This document shows positions 7,263 through 15,500 of a stretch of DNA of 64,000 bases, one piece after another (position 1 is the first letter of the stretch; each line of letters starts with the position of its first letter). Made by a program: the position numbers and the translations under genes. The notes under the pieces are model-generated. The model was not told the DNA's origin and did no database searches. It was given only the letters and a program-made list of their open reading frames with translations. The DNA comes from Brochothrix thermosphacta DSM 20171 = FSL F6-1036 (GTDB taxonomy: Bacteria > Bacillota > Bacilli > Lactobacillales > Listeriaceae), in contig NZ_CP145608.1 in the NCBI RefSeq assembly GCF_036884295.1, forward strand, positions 1,736,001 to 1,800,000. Reading direction: 5' to 3'.

Positions 7263-7345
7263 CCGTCCACTTTAACAGTTTAGATTTTTTCAAGGGAAAA
7301 ATCTGCTCAACAAGTCACAGTCCTTACGATTGTATCCCTGTTATT

Positions 7346-8263
7346 TTATTTTTTACCTGTTACTAGTTTTAATTCAACAGGTATTAATGCTTCAATTTTT
7401 TTGCCGGCTGCTACATCTTTGACAGATTCAACGGCTTTTTTACCAATCAATTCAGGTTGTTGTGCGATAGTCGCAGACATTTTTCCTGTTTCAACGGCTT
7501 TTAAACCATCGTCATTGCCATCAAATCCAACGATAATGATATCTTTACCTGCACTTTTCGCTGCTTCAACAGCTCCTAAAGCCATTTCATCATTTTGGGC
7601 AAAAATTGCTTGAATGCTACTATTTGCTTGCAGAACATTTTCAGCAACATTTAACCCTTTCGTACGATCAAAATCAGCTGATTGTTTCTCAACAACATCT
7701 AATTTAGTATCTGCAAGGCTATGGAACCCTTCGCCTCGTTCACGTGTCGCTGAAGCGCCTGGAACACCTTCTAATTCAGCTACTTTCGCTTTATCGCCTA
7801 ATTGATCAAGAATATACTGAGCTGCCATCTTGCCACCTTCACGGTTGTCTGATGCAACCAAGGTCTCAACTTTACCTTTATCTGCCGAGCGATCAATCGC
7901 GATGACTGGAATAGCTGCATCATTCGCTGTTTTTACTGCTGAAGAAATCGCTGCCGAATCAACAGGATTAACTAATAATACATCCACACCTTGTTGAATC
8001 AAATCATCCACATCGTTGCTTTGTTTTGATGAATCATTTTGTGCATCGGCTATTTTCACTGTGATGCCTTGTTTTTTAGCTTCTTTAGTAATACCATCTT
8101 TAACAGATACAAAGAAAGGGTTATTTAAGGTTGAAATGGAAACACCTATCGTGATGTCTTTCACATCAACTTTACGTTCTTTTTTCGCCCAACCTGGTGC
8201 TTCTAAAGAACACCCACTGAGTAGCAATAGCGTTGCGATAAATAAGATGCTTAATTTTTTCAT
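7346..8263 (-). CDS. rbsB: ribose ABC transporter, substrate-binding lipoprotein
   Basis: A 305-residue periplasmic-binding-protein fold anchored outside the membrane as a lipoprotein. The signal ends in lipobox LSGC (Cys18). The mature part starts 'ITIGVSISTLNNPFFVSVKDG', typical of RbsB, with 'VNPVDSAAISSAV' and 'IIIVGFDGNDDGLKAV' later. It delivers ribose to RbsC/RbsA. It is the last gene of rbsKDACB, 12 bp after rbsC. Downstream I see only weak hairpins and no clear terminator. Confidence 0.93.
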   Translation of the reverse strand: MKKLSILFIATLLLLSGCSLEAPGWAKKERKVDVKDITIGVSISTLNNPFFVSVKDGITKEAKKQGITVKIADAQNDSSKQSNDVDDLIQQGVDVLLVNPVDSAAISSAVKTANDAAIPVIAIDRSADKGKVETLVASDNREGGKMAAQYILDQLGDKAKVAELEGVPGASATRERGEGFHSLADTKLDVVEKQSADFDRTKGLNVAENVLQANSSIQAIFAQNDEMALGAVEAAKSAGKDIIIVGFDGNDDGLKAVETGKMSATIAQQPELIGKKAVESVKDVAAGKKIEALIPVELKLVTGKK

Positions 8264-8275
8264 ATCGTTTCTCCT

Positions 8276-9211
8276 CTACGCTTTACTTTTTTTACGATCG
8301 ATTAGTACTGCTACTACAATTACAGCACCTTTAACTACCATTTGGTAAAAGCTTGACACACCTAATAAGTTTAGACCGTTGTTTAATGTCCCAATAATAA
8401 GTACCCCAATCAGCGTTCCGACGATACGACCTTTACCACCCGTTAAGCTCGTTCCACCTAAAACTACTGCTGCAATCGCATCTAATTCGTATGATTGACC
8501 TGCGGTTGGTTGCGCTGAGTCTAAACGTGATGCTAAAATCGCACCTGCTAAGGCTGCTAATAAACCAGTTAATGCGTATATCATTACTTTCACTTTATTC
8601 GTGTTGATTCCTGAGATGATTGCTGCTTTTTCATTGCCACCCAACGCATAAGTTTGACGACCAAAAGCAGTTTTATTCAGGATAAACCATAGAATAATAA
8701 ACGTCACAATCATTGTAATAGCTGGAACAGGGATACCAAAAAGATAACCGCGTCCAAAAGCTTGGAATAAGAAATTTTCGCTCAATCCCGTAATCGGATT
8801 ACCATTCGTATAAACAAGGGTTAACCCTCGGAAGATTGTCATTGTTGCTAATGTTGCGATAAAAGGTGCCATCTTTCCAACAGTAATTAATAAACCGTTG
8901 ACTGCACCTAATACAGCACCGATGATACATGCCAGTACAATCGCAATAATTGGATCAACACCGCTGACAATAATTCCCGCCATAAATGCACTTGAGAGTG
9001 CCAAAATCGAACCAACGGATAGATCAATCCCCCCTGTTAAAATAACAAAGGTCATACCGAATGCAATGAGTGCATTGATTGATACTTGACGCAATAAGTT
9101 CAGTAAGTTTAACGGCTCTAAAAACGCCGGATTTAAAATGGCTACAATTGCCACTAATAATATTAAGCCGATAAATGGTACTATTTTCTCTCCAAAACGT
9201 TTGACGCTCAT
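8276..9211 (-). CDS. rbsC: ribose ABC transporter permease
   Basis: A 311-residue hydrophobic permease of the BPD_transp_2 family. It shows the RbsC hallmarks 'ILTGGIDLSVGSILALSS' near residue 60 and 'ALGGNEKAAIISGINTNKVK' near residue 190. It forms the membrane channel for ribose import with RbsA and RbsB. It starts 1 bp after the rbsA stop, so translation is coupled. Confidence 0.95.
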   Translation of the reverse strand: MSVKRFGEKIVPFIGLILLVAIVAILNPAFLEPLNLLNLLRQVSINALIAFGMTFVILTGGIDLSVGSILALSSAFMAGIIVSGVDPIIAIVLACIIGAVLGAVNGLLITVGKMAPFIATLATMTIFRGLTLVYTNGNPITGLSENFLFQAFGRGYLFGIPVPAITMIVTFIILWFILNKTAFGRQTYALGGNEKAAIISGINTNKVKVMIYALTGLLAALAGAILASRLDSAQPTAGQSYELDAIAAVVLGGTSLTGGKGRIVGTLIGVLIIGTLNNGLNLLGVSSFYQMVVKGAVIVVAVLIDRKKSKA

Positions 9212-9212
9212 T

Positions 9213-10691
9213 TTATTTTCCCCCTGTTGCGAATGTCATTATTTTTTCTTGCGTTGCTTCTGCTTTCGACAGCTCACCCGTTACTTTACCTTCGTGAATG
9301 ACGATGATACGATCACTCATTCCTAAAACTTCGGGTAGTTCTGACGATACCATAATAATTGCTACGCCACGTTCCGTTAATTCATTCATCAGTTCATAGA
9401 TTTCCCGTTTTGCGCCAACATCAACGCCTCGTGTTGGCTCATCCATAATTAAAACTTGCGGTCCAATTCCAATCCATTTAGCTATGACTACTTTTTGTTG
9501 ATTTCCTCCTGACAAAGCTCCGACTTCTAAATCAAGCGATGCCATTTTAATTGACAAACGTTTAGCCAATAAACCAGTGAAGTCGCGTTCTTGTTTTTCT
9601 AACATTACGCCTTTTGGTGAAAAATCTTGAATACTTGCCAACGCAATATTATCATTGATAGAAAAATCGAGGATAAGTCCTTCTTCTTTACGATTTTCTG
9701 TTATAAAGCCTAAACCAGCTTTTATCGCTGCTTGTGGTTCTTTGAATTTGACTTTTTTACCTTTCACTTTCATTTCACCACTATCATACTGATCCATTCC
9801 AAACAATGTTCGCATAATTTCTGTACGACCAGCACCCATCAAACCAGAAACACCTAGAATTTCACCTGCATGTACTTTAAAAGAAATACCTTCAAACACA
9901 CCTTTTTTAGTTAAGCCGTTTGTTTCCAACACAACCTCGCCTAATGCTGGGTGTCGTTCAGGATATCGTTCAGTTAGCTCACGACCCACCATTTTTTTTA
10001 CAACATCGTCAAATGAAGTATCTTTAATCGCCTCAGTACTAACAGATATACCATCACGCATAATAGTAATACGATCACATAATTTGAAAATTTCTTCCAT
10101 TCGATGGGAAATATAAACGATTGAAACCCCACGTTGACGTAATTGCTCCATTACACGAAAAAGATGTTCTGTTTCAGTTTCAGTTAACGCTGCGGTTGGT
10201 TCATCCATAATAATCACTTTAGCATCTGTCATTAAACTCTTCATGATTTCTGCCATTTGTTGTTGCCCTACTGAGCAGTCACTCGCTTCTTTATAGAGAG
10301 GCAAATCAATCCCAATCTCACGGCATTTTTCTTCAGCAATTTGCTGCATTCGTTTGGTTTGTAACAGACCAAATTTGCTCATCTGTTTACCAATAAAAAG
10401 GTTCTCTAAAATAGTTAAGTTCGGAAAGATATTTAATTCTTGATGAATAAAACTAATCCCGACTTTCTCAGCTTCTTTAGGATTTTTGTAAACTGTTTTC
10501 ACGCCGTCAACACTAATATCACCTTGGTCTTTAGCGTGTAAACCTGTCAGTATGTTCATCAAAGTTGATTTACCAGCACCATTTTCACCCATTAAGGCAT
10601 GGATTTCACCTGCCTTTAATTCAAAATCAACACCGCGTAACACTTCATTTTTTCCAAACGCTTTATGAATATTTTTCATCGTGATTTCCAT
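9213..10691 (-). CDS. rbsA: ribose ABC transporter, double ATP-binding subunit
   Basis: A 492-residue protein with two ABC domains. The first has an intact Walker A (GENGAGKST, about residues 36-44), signature SVGQQQ and Walker B (VIIMDEPTAAL). The second has the divergent P-loop GLMGAGRTE, signature LSGGNQQK and Walker B VLIMDEPTRGVD, the usual asymmetry of sugar-type carbohydrate importers. It powers ribose uptake through RbsC. ATG 10691 has a good RBS (GAGAGGAGTG), 24 bp after rbsD. Confidence 0.95.
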   Translation of the reverse strand: MEITMKNIHKAFGKNEVLRGVDFELKAGEIHALMGENGAGKSTLMNILTGLHAKDQGDISVDGVKTVYKNPKEAEKVGISFIHQELNIFPNLTILENLFIGKQMSKFGLLQTKRMQQIAEEKCREIGIDLPLYKEASDCSVGQQQMAEIMKSLMTDAKVIIMDEPTAALTETETEHLFRVMEQLRQRGVSIVYISHRMEEIFKLCDRITIMRDGISVSTEAIKDTSFDDVVKKMVGRELTERYPERHPALGEVVLETNGLTKKGVFEGISFKVHAGEILGVSGLMGAGRTEIMRTLFGMDQYDSGEMKVKGKKVKFKEPQAAIKAGLGFITENRKEEGLILDFSINDNIALASIQDFSPKGVMLEKQERDFTGLLAKRLSIKMASLDLEVGALSGGNQQKVVIAKWIGIGPQVLIMDEPTRGVDVGAKREIYELMNELTERGVAIIMVSSELPEVLGMSDRIIVIHEGKVTGELSKAEATQEKIMTFATGGK

Positions 10692-10715
10692 GGTCTGTCA
10701 CTCCTCTCTTTTCTT

Positions 10716-11114
10716 TTAAAAGTTTACCCCTGCATGTAAAATGCAATTTGCGTAAGGTGTTGCTTCACCCGTTCTCACAACAGCTTTAGTTGTGCTGAGC
10801 TGTTCTTTAAATGCCTCGTGACTCACTTCAATGTATTCTATTTCACAGCCAACAATTGATTGTATTTGTGCAAACATTGCGGCATTTTCTGTATGTATTT
10901 CTGTTGCAATCGTTATTTTTTCAACAACCATTTCGGCGACAAGTTCTGTTAACACATCAATAAAACTTGGTGTACCTAACTTCAATGCTAAATCGATTTT
11001 TTTGACATCAATTGGAATTGGCAAACCACAATCACCAATAGCAACGGTATCTGTATGTCCTAAATCAGCCAACGTTTTTGCAATTTCGCTGTTTAATGTT
11101 CCATTTCGTTTCAT
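10716..11114 (-). CDS. rbsD: D-ribose pyranase
   Basis: A 132-residue member of the RbsD/FucU family, which interconverts the beta-pyran and beta-furan forms of ribose so that ribokinase gets its substrate. It shows the N-terminal MKRNGTLNSEIAKTLADLGHTD with the catalytic His20 region, 'IGDCGLPIP' and the C-terminal 'RTGEATPYANCIL'. It overlaps rbsK by 4 bp (ATGA), so it is translationally coupled. Confidence 0.95.
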   Translation of the reverse strand: MKRNGTLNSEIAKTLADLGHTDTVAIGDCGLPIPIDVKKIDLALKLGTPSFIDVLTELVAEMVVEKITIATEIHTENAAMFAQIQSIVGCEIEYIEVSHEAFKEQLSTTKAVVRTGEATPYANCILHAGVNF

Positions 11115-11992
11115 TGTGTTAACATCTCCTTAACTGCTTCGCGATCAGGCATCCCTGATTGTGCACCTAATTTTTGGACTGAGAGAGCAGCAGCAGCATT
11201 GCCAAACAATACAGCCGTTTCGATATCTTTTCCTTCAGCAATCGCGACAGCAAAAGCACCATTAAATGTATCACCTGCACCTGTCGTATCCGTTACTGCT
11301 ACTTTGAAAGCGGGCACTGTTTGGATGGTATCTGTTTGGAAACGAACACCCTTTTCCCCCAGAGTAACTAGTAAATTACCCGGGAAATCAGCAATCGCTT
11401 CATCGCTGGTTTTATTGGGAAAAATTAACTTGTTCTCATTTTCATTAGGTGTTAAATATGTAATGCGTTTTAGTGTCTCTGTTTGAATATCAGCCGCTGG
11501 TGCTGGATTTAGTAAAAAGCTTGTGCCTTCCTCTTCACACACTTTTGCTAGATAATCAATTATTGGTAATGGGATTTCGTATTGAGCCATGACAATATCA
11601 GATGATGCAATTTCAGCACGCGCTTCTTCAATCAATGACTCATCAACTAAGTCATTTGTACCTTTTACAACGATGATACTGTTGTCACCTTCGGCAACTG
11701 TAATATGAGCTGTACCACTTGTTTTTTTAGTAAAACGTTTTACTAATGAAGTGTTAACATTTTCTTTTTCTAAATTTTTAATAATCATTTCTCCATAACT
11801 GTCGTCTCCGACACAACCCACCATTGTTACTGTTGCACCTAATCGAGCTGCTGCAACTGCTTGATTTGCACCTTTACCCCCAGGGAACAATGAAAGATCT
11901 TCACCTATAATTGTTTCGCCTGCTACTGGTCGTTTGGCTGCACGTACTACCAAATCGATTGATAAACTTCCAACTACTGTAACTTTTGCCAT
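11111..11992 (-). CDS. rbsK: ribokinase
   Basis: A 293-residue PfkB-family sugar kinase that phosphorylates ribose to ribose-5-phosphate in the cytosol. The N-terminal signature 'FPGGKGANQAVAAARLG' (about residues 37-53) and the C-terminal ATP/catalytic signature 'DTTGAGDTFNGAF' (catalytic Asp in GAGD) are intact. It is first in the operon; GGGAGG precedes ATG 11992, and the promoter with operator lies 50-80 bp upstream. Confidence 0.96.
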   Translation of the reverse strand: MAKVTVVGSLSIDLVVRAAKRPVAGETIIGEDLSLFPGGKGANQAVAAARLGATVTMVGCVGDDSYGEMIIKNLEKENVNTSLVKRFTKKTSGTAHITVAEGDNSIIVVKGTNDLVDESLIEEARAEIASSDIVMAQYEIPLPIIDYLAKVCEEEGTSFLLNPAPAADIQTETLKRITYLTPNENENKLIFPNKTSDEAIADFPGNLLVTLGEKGVRFQTDTIQTVPAFKVAVTDTTGAGDTFNGAFAVAIAEGKDIETAVLFGNAAAALSVQKLGAQSGMPDREAVKEMLTQ

Positions 11993-12014
11993 TTTAATTC
12001 CTCCCGCATATCTT

Positions 12015-12028
12015 AGTAAGCGCTTTCT
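12015..12028. promoter_or_regulatory. cre-like site (CcpA) before rbsK
   Basis: On the minus strand AGAAAGCGCTTACT contains the central AGCGCT and flanking bases of catabolite-responsive elements (loose match to TGNAANCGNTNNCA). It lies just downstream of the predicted transcription start, where CcpA binding would block transcription when glucose is present. The match is imperfect. Confidence 0.55.
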
Positions 12029-12040
12029 TTATATAATTAC

Positions 12041-12070
12041 AGTATACGGTAAAACGTTTTACTTTGTCAA
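12041..12070 (-). promoter_or_regulatory. rbs operon promoter with embedded RbsR operator
   Basis: On the minus strand, TTGACA (12065-12070) and TATACT (12041-12046) are 18 bp apart. The spacer contains the perfect 14-bp palindrome GTAAAACGTTTTAC (12049-12062), with the central CG of LacI/GalR-family operators. RbsR is encoded 0.4 kb upstream on the same strand. A repressor here would exclude RNA polymerase; release by ribose is inferred from the family. Confidence 0.85.
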
Positions 12071-12185
12071 TTACTAAAATAAAATGTAATTATACACCGA
12101 TATATTTATAAATAAATTTACTCTTTCTACTATGACTATGCTATAATCATAACCATAATCTTTTGTGTCCTAAAGGAGGTTTACA

Positions 12186-12368
12186 ATGTTCAAATCAAAA
12201 CACACACACTGTGTTGTGTGCAAAAAAATTATTCAACCCGGTGAAAATACATTTGTTAATCTTAAAAACCCTAAACGAAAAGGGATTACAGAAATAAAAG
12301 CGTATCTGCGATTGGAAGCACGTTTTTATTGCACTGACTGCATAAAAGTCTCACTTAGAAATAAATAA
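12186..12368 (+). CDS. small protein with two CxxC pairs (probable zinc ribbon)
   Basis: A 60-residue basic protein with Cys-Val-Val-Cys at about residues 9-12 and Cys-Thr-Asp-Cys at about 50-53, a spacing that suits binding one zinc ion. I do not recognise a named family. AAAGGAGG lies 7 bp before the ATG and TATAAT at 12142-12147 gives a plausible -10 box, so it is a real gene. It is transcribed against its neighbours, between rbsR and the rbs operon, and ends in its own terminator. Confidence 0.75.
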   Translation: MFKSKHTHCVVCKKIIQPGENTFVNLKNPKRKGITEIKAYLRLEARFYCTDCIKVSLRNK

Positions 12369-12399
12369 AAGCCAGCCACTTTTTGTGTGGTTGGCTTTA
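12366..12399. terminator. terminator after the small zinc-ribbon gene
   Basis: AAAGCCAGCCAC pairs with GTGGTTGGCTTT through one G-U pair around a short T-rich loop. It can also serve rbsR, arriving from the other side. Confidence 0.75.
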
Positions 12400-12437
12400 A
12401 GCTAAAGTTATATTAAATAATGTGGGCAATTTACCCT

Positions 12438-13439
12438 TTATGATTGCTTCACTATGACACTTGATCGTGTTTTCAACGCGATATCTAAAACCGTATTAGG
12501 GACAACTAAATTGCCCGTCTCAATCATTTCTAGCATTTGACGTGCAGCATGTTCACCGATTGCTTTAGTAGGCTGAGTGATTGTTGTCAACGGTGGTAAC
12601 ATAAAGTGCGTTAAATTAATATCATCAAAACCAATAACTGATAAATCTTCTGGAATTTTAAACCCTCGTTCAGCTGCTGCTTTATAAACACCAAAAGCCA
12701 TAATATCACTACAAGCAAATATTGCGCTGACACCTTTATCTAATAGTTTACCAGCCAATTGATAACCACTATATTCATTCACTTCATCAGCAATCTCAAC
12801 CACAGGTGTATTTCCTTGACTTGCCATTGCTGCGAGATAACCTTGCGCACGTTGATGAATATTACTAAAATGCTCATTTGCCGTAATACAACCAATCGCT
12901 TGATGTTGATGTGTTATCAAGTAATTAGTGGCTTCTACTCCACCTGCAAAATCATCAATAAAAATCCCATTTGTCTGACTGTACTCACTTGGCCTATCCA
13001 GTAATATGTATGGAACTTTACGTTTTTTCAATTTTTCTAATAGATGTGCATTATCCGAAACGGTTCCCGCCAGAAAAACACCATCAACAAAACGATAAAG
13101 CATTTCATCAACATAACGCTCTTCTCGCTCTTTATCAGAAGATGAATTACATAACAATACCAAGTAACCTTGTTCAACTAAGACATCTTCTATTACTTTT
13201 GCCAACTCTGCAAAAAAGGGGTTGGTTATTTCAGAAACGATAAACCCAATTGTGTTACTTTTTGTTTTATTAAGATTTTTAGCAAAGTAATGCGGTTGAT
13301 AATCCAACTTAGCAATGGCCGTTTTCACTCTTGCGTGTGTTTCCTCACTAAAGCGTTGCCCTTTATCATTGATAATGAGAGAGACCGTTGTGATGGACAC
13401 ATTGGCTTCTTTTGCAATGTCTTTAATTGTTACTTTCAC
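12438..13439 (-). CDS. rbsR: LacI-family repressor of the ribose operon
   Basis: A 333-residue regulator. The N-terminal LacI-type helix-turn-helix (TIKDIAKEANVSITTVSLII, residues 4-23) is followed by the hinge 'YQPHYFAKNLNKTKSNTIGFIVSEITNPFF' region and a ribose-binding-like effector domain ('YILLDRP', 'DDFAGGVEATNYLI', 'VIGFDDINL'). It starts at GTG 13439 behind GAGGAG. Its position upstream of rbsKDACB and the palindrome in the rbs promoter make it the ribose repressor. No operator is evident in its own upstream region. Confidence 0.88.
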   Translation of the reverse strand: MKVTIKDIAKEANVSITTVSLIINDKGQRFSEETHARVKTAIAKLDYQPHYFAKNLNKTKSNTIGFIVSEITNPFFAELAKVIEDVLVEQGYLVLLCNSSSDKEREERYVDEMLYRFVDGVFLAGTVSDNAHLLEKLKKRKVPYILLDRPSEYSQTNGIFIDDFAGGVEATNYLITHQHQAIGCITANEHFSNIHQRAQGYLAAMASQGNTPVVEIADEVNEYSGYQLAGKLLDKGVSAIFACSDIMAFGVYKAAAERGFKIPEDLSVIGFDDINLTHFMLPPLTTITQPTKAIGEHAARQMLEMIETGNLVVPNTVLDIALKTRSSVIVKQS

Positions 13440-13490
13440 TGTTGTATCATCTCCTCTCTCTGTCTATCTTAGCAAGTATGGTTGTTTCTT

Positions 13491-14033
13491 TCAATTGGAT
13501 ATGATTAAACGTTGCACAGCGATATCATATCTTTCTGCTACAACCTTATCGCTGAGTTGTTCTTCAAAAACAAGTGAAACTGTCTTGCCACGGTAATCTG
13601 CGAGGTATCGATCATAATACCCACCACCAAAACCAATACGATAACCATTCTGATGATAAACTACACCTGGAACCAAAATTAAATCAATTGAGTCTTTAGA
13701 TGTACTTATAGCTTCTAATAAAGGCTCTTGCAGCCCGTATACGTCTCTTGTATCTGTTTTATGCGTATAACTACAGAATTCCATCAATCGCCCGTTAGTG
13801 ACGGTTCTCGGAATGAATACGCCTTTGCCTTCTTTCCAAGCTTGTTCAATAACCGGCCTTGTTTCACATTCAGGCTGTTTGCTAATTGTAACTGCTATCG
13901 TTTTAGCTTGCTGCCATTCTAAACTATCGAAAAGCTGTTTATATAATGACACTTGTTTTTCAGAGCGTTCTGTTTGTGATAGGGCTGATAAATGTGCCAA
14001 TACTTCCTGACGCAACTGTTTTTTAAAGGACAT
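13491..14033 (-). CDS. fau: 5-formyltetrahydrofolate cyclo-ligase
   Basis: A 180-residue cytosolic enzyme (YqgN family) that converts 5-formyl-THF to 5,10-methenyl-THF with ATP. The family signature GFGGGYYDRYL lies in the C-terminal third, after 'LILVPGVVYHQNGYRIG', and the basic N-terminus MSFKKQLRQEV is typical. I start it at ATG 14033 behind TGGGAGGG; the frame is open 16 codons further, but that part overlaps the rpmG terminator. The order rpmG-fau is as I recall it in Listeria and Bacillus. Confidence 0.93.
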   Translation of the reverse strand: MSFKKQLRQEVLAHLSALSQTERSEKQVSLYKQLFDSLEWQQAKTIAVTISKQPECETRPVIEQAWKEGKGVFIPRTVTNGRLMEFCSYTHKTDTRDVYGLQEPLLEAISTSKDSIDLILVPGVVYHQNGYRIGFGGGYYDRYLADYRGKTVSLVFEEQLSDKVVAERYDIAVQRLIISN

Positions 14034-14063
14034 ACAGGTTCCCTCCCATTTAAAAATAGGTAT

Positions 14064-14093
14064 AAAAAAAGACAAAATCAAATTGACTTTGTC
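14064..14093 (-). terminator. terminator after rpmG
   Basis: On the minus strand GACAAAGTC and GATTTTGTC pair through one G-U pair with a 5-base loop, followed by seven T. It lies between rpmG and fau with only about 30 bp to the fau start, so fau relies on read-through or on a promoter overlapping the hairpin. Confidence 0.7.
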
Positions 14094-14104
14094 CCATTTT
14101 GTTA

Positions 14105-14254
14105 TTATTTTGTTTCACGGTGTACTGTTGAAGTCTTGTCACGTGGACAATATTTTTTTAATTCAACACGTTCCGGATTAGTACGTTTGTTTTTCGTAGA
14201 AATGTAGTTTTGTTCGCCACATTCAGTACATTTTAATGTAATATTTACGCGCAT
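14105..14254 (-). CDS. rpmG: 50S ribosomal protein L33
   Basis: A 49-residue basic ribosomal protein, found by reading the minus strand: [17 protein letters not shown], then '[21 protein letters not shown]' split over the conserved core, ending HRETK. It has the Cys-Thr-Glu-Cys pair of the zinc-binding form. RBS GGAGGG precedes the ATG. It sits next to fau and the YqzD/YqzC pair as in other Bacillales. Confidence 0.95.
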   Translation of the reverse strand: MRVNITLKCTECGEQNYISTKNKRTNPERVELKKYCPRDKTSTVHRETK

Positions 14255-14473
14255 GTTTTTCCCTCCCTATCGTCTGATTAATTCAGCACAAGAATGGTTT
14301 CATAATAGCATTTATTCCACCCTATTGTCAAGTCGATAACGTGGACTTTCAGACTAAACGAACTAAATGATAAAAACAATGGAATATTATGACAGTTTGT
14401 ACAATATGCGATATAATTAGTGCAGAGTGATTTAAAAACCAATACACAAGTGAAAAGAGGTGTCCATTCAATC

Positions 14474-14836
14474 ATGAGTACTATACTTATTATCATTTTA
14501 TTAATACTCGCGGCGATTTCTCTTGTTCTTTCATTTATGAAAAAGAGCGATACTGCTAGTCTAGAAAAAGAAATTGACGAACGTTCTGTTCATCTACTCA
14601 AAGAAAACAGTGCGCTGCGTGAGCGCATCAACCGCATTGAAGACGTCTTACAAATTGACTCTTCAAATGCAGGTCACAATTTCGCAACTGAACAAATCAA
14701 TCTTAACGAACTGTTAAAACAAGAAATTACGGTCCTTTATACGTCTGGTGTTTCTCCAGAAAACATTGCCATTAAAACGGCTACACCACTCGATAAAGTT
14801 GAAAAAATAATATATGATTATGTGCATAATGTATAA
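14474..14836 (+). CDS. membrane-anchored coiled-coil protein, YqzD-like
   Basis: A 120-residue protein with one N-terminal membrane segment (TILIIILLILAAISLVLSF, residues 3-21), a charged coiled-coil-like stretch (about 30-60, KEIDERSVHLLKENSALRERI) and a C-terminal part resembling a small helix-turn-helix (VSPENIAIKTATPLDKVEKII). The start ATG 14474 follows GAGGTG. With the next gene and rpmG/fau it matches the Bacillus yqzD-yqzC neighbourhood. The function is unknown. Confidence 0.7.
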   Translation: MSTILIIILLILAAISLVLSFMKKSDTASLEKEIDERSVHLLKENSALRERINRIEDVLQIDSSNAGHNFATEQINLNELLKQEITVLYTSGVSPENIAIKTATPLDKVEKIIYDYVHNV

Positions 14837-14853
14837 TCAACGAGGAGGCAACT

Positions 14854-15360
14854 ATGACTAGAGAAGCTTATCGCTGGTTAGGAATTGGTTTCCTTGTAGC
14901 TGCTTTGTTTGTTCTTGGATTTAAACTGTTTGGTAACGACGCAACTGCTGGTAGTAAAAAAGAAGCTGCTCCTGAAACAAAAACAGCCGCCCAAACAAAA
15001 GAACAAGCAGACTGGAAAAAGAAATACGAGGATTTATTAGCTGAAACTGAAACAGCCAAATTAGAAAAAGAAGATAAAGCTGAAGAAGAAACAAAAAAAG
15101 AGACGTCTAAAAAAGACGAATCTAGCAAAAAAGACGATAAAAAAGAGACAGATAGTGCTGATATTTCCATTGGTTCCGGTGAACCCGCTTCGGATGTAGC
15201 CAAAAAATTGAAAGAGAGTGGAATGATCAGCGATGCGGAGTATTTCACAGAATTCCTTCGCAATAATGGTTATGAAAAATTCATTCGTAATGGAACATAT
15301 ACCATCAAAAAATCAATGAACCTTGACGATATTGCCAAAACAATTACAGGTCAACAATAA
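14854..15360 (+). CDS. YqzC-like protein with YceG/MltG-type C-terminal domain
   Basis: A 168-residue protein. One N-terminal membrane segment (about residues 7-23) is followed by a long Lys/Glu/Thr-rich linker (about 30-105) and an extracellular domain of about 65 residues (SIGSGEPASDVAKKLKESGM through 'RNGTYTIKKSMNLDDIAKTI'). That domain matches the LysM-like subdomain found in YceG/MltG proteins, without the lytic catalytic part. It may bind peptidoglycan. GGAGG lies 17 bp after the preceding stop, so the two genes form an operon. Confidence 0.75.
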   Translation: MTREAYRWLGIGFLVAALFVLGFKLFGNDATAGSKKEAAPETKTAAQTKEQADWKKKYEDLLAETETAKLEKEDKAEEETKKETSKKDESSKKDDKKETDSADISIGSGEPASDVAKKLKESGMISDAEYFTEFLRNNGYEKFIRNGTYTIKKSMNLDDIAKTITGQQ

Positions 15361-15374
15361 TAACGATTCAAATG

Positions 15375-15411
15375 CCCAACTTAGCTATTATAAGCAGAGT
15401 TGGGTTTTTTT
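15375..15411 (+). terminator. terminator of the YqzD/YqzC-like operon
   Basis: CCCAACT and AGTTGGG form the outer stem, with GCT/AGC inside, followed by seven T. Confidence 0.85.
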
Positions 15412-15417
15412 ATGCAC

Positions 15418-15457
15418 AAAAAAAGGATTGTAGAAGTTGGTTTCTACAATCCTTTTT
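15418..15457 (-). terminator. terminator of the penicillin-binding protein gene
   Basis: A 16-bp stem, AAAAAGGATTGTAGAA and its exact complement, around a 6-base loop with a T run on the minus strand. Confidence 0.8.
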
Positions 15458-15500
15458 AATTGTTATCCAGGATCTAATCACAAAAATTTGAAAGCTGGGA

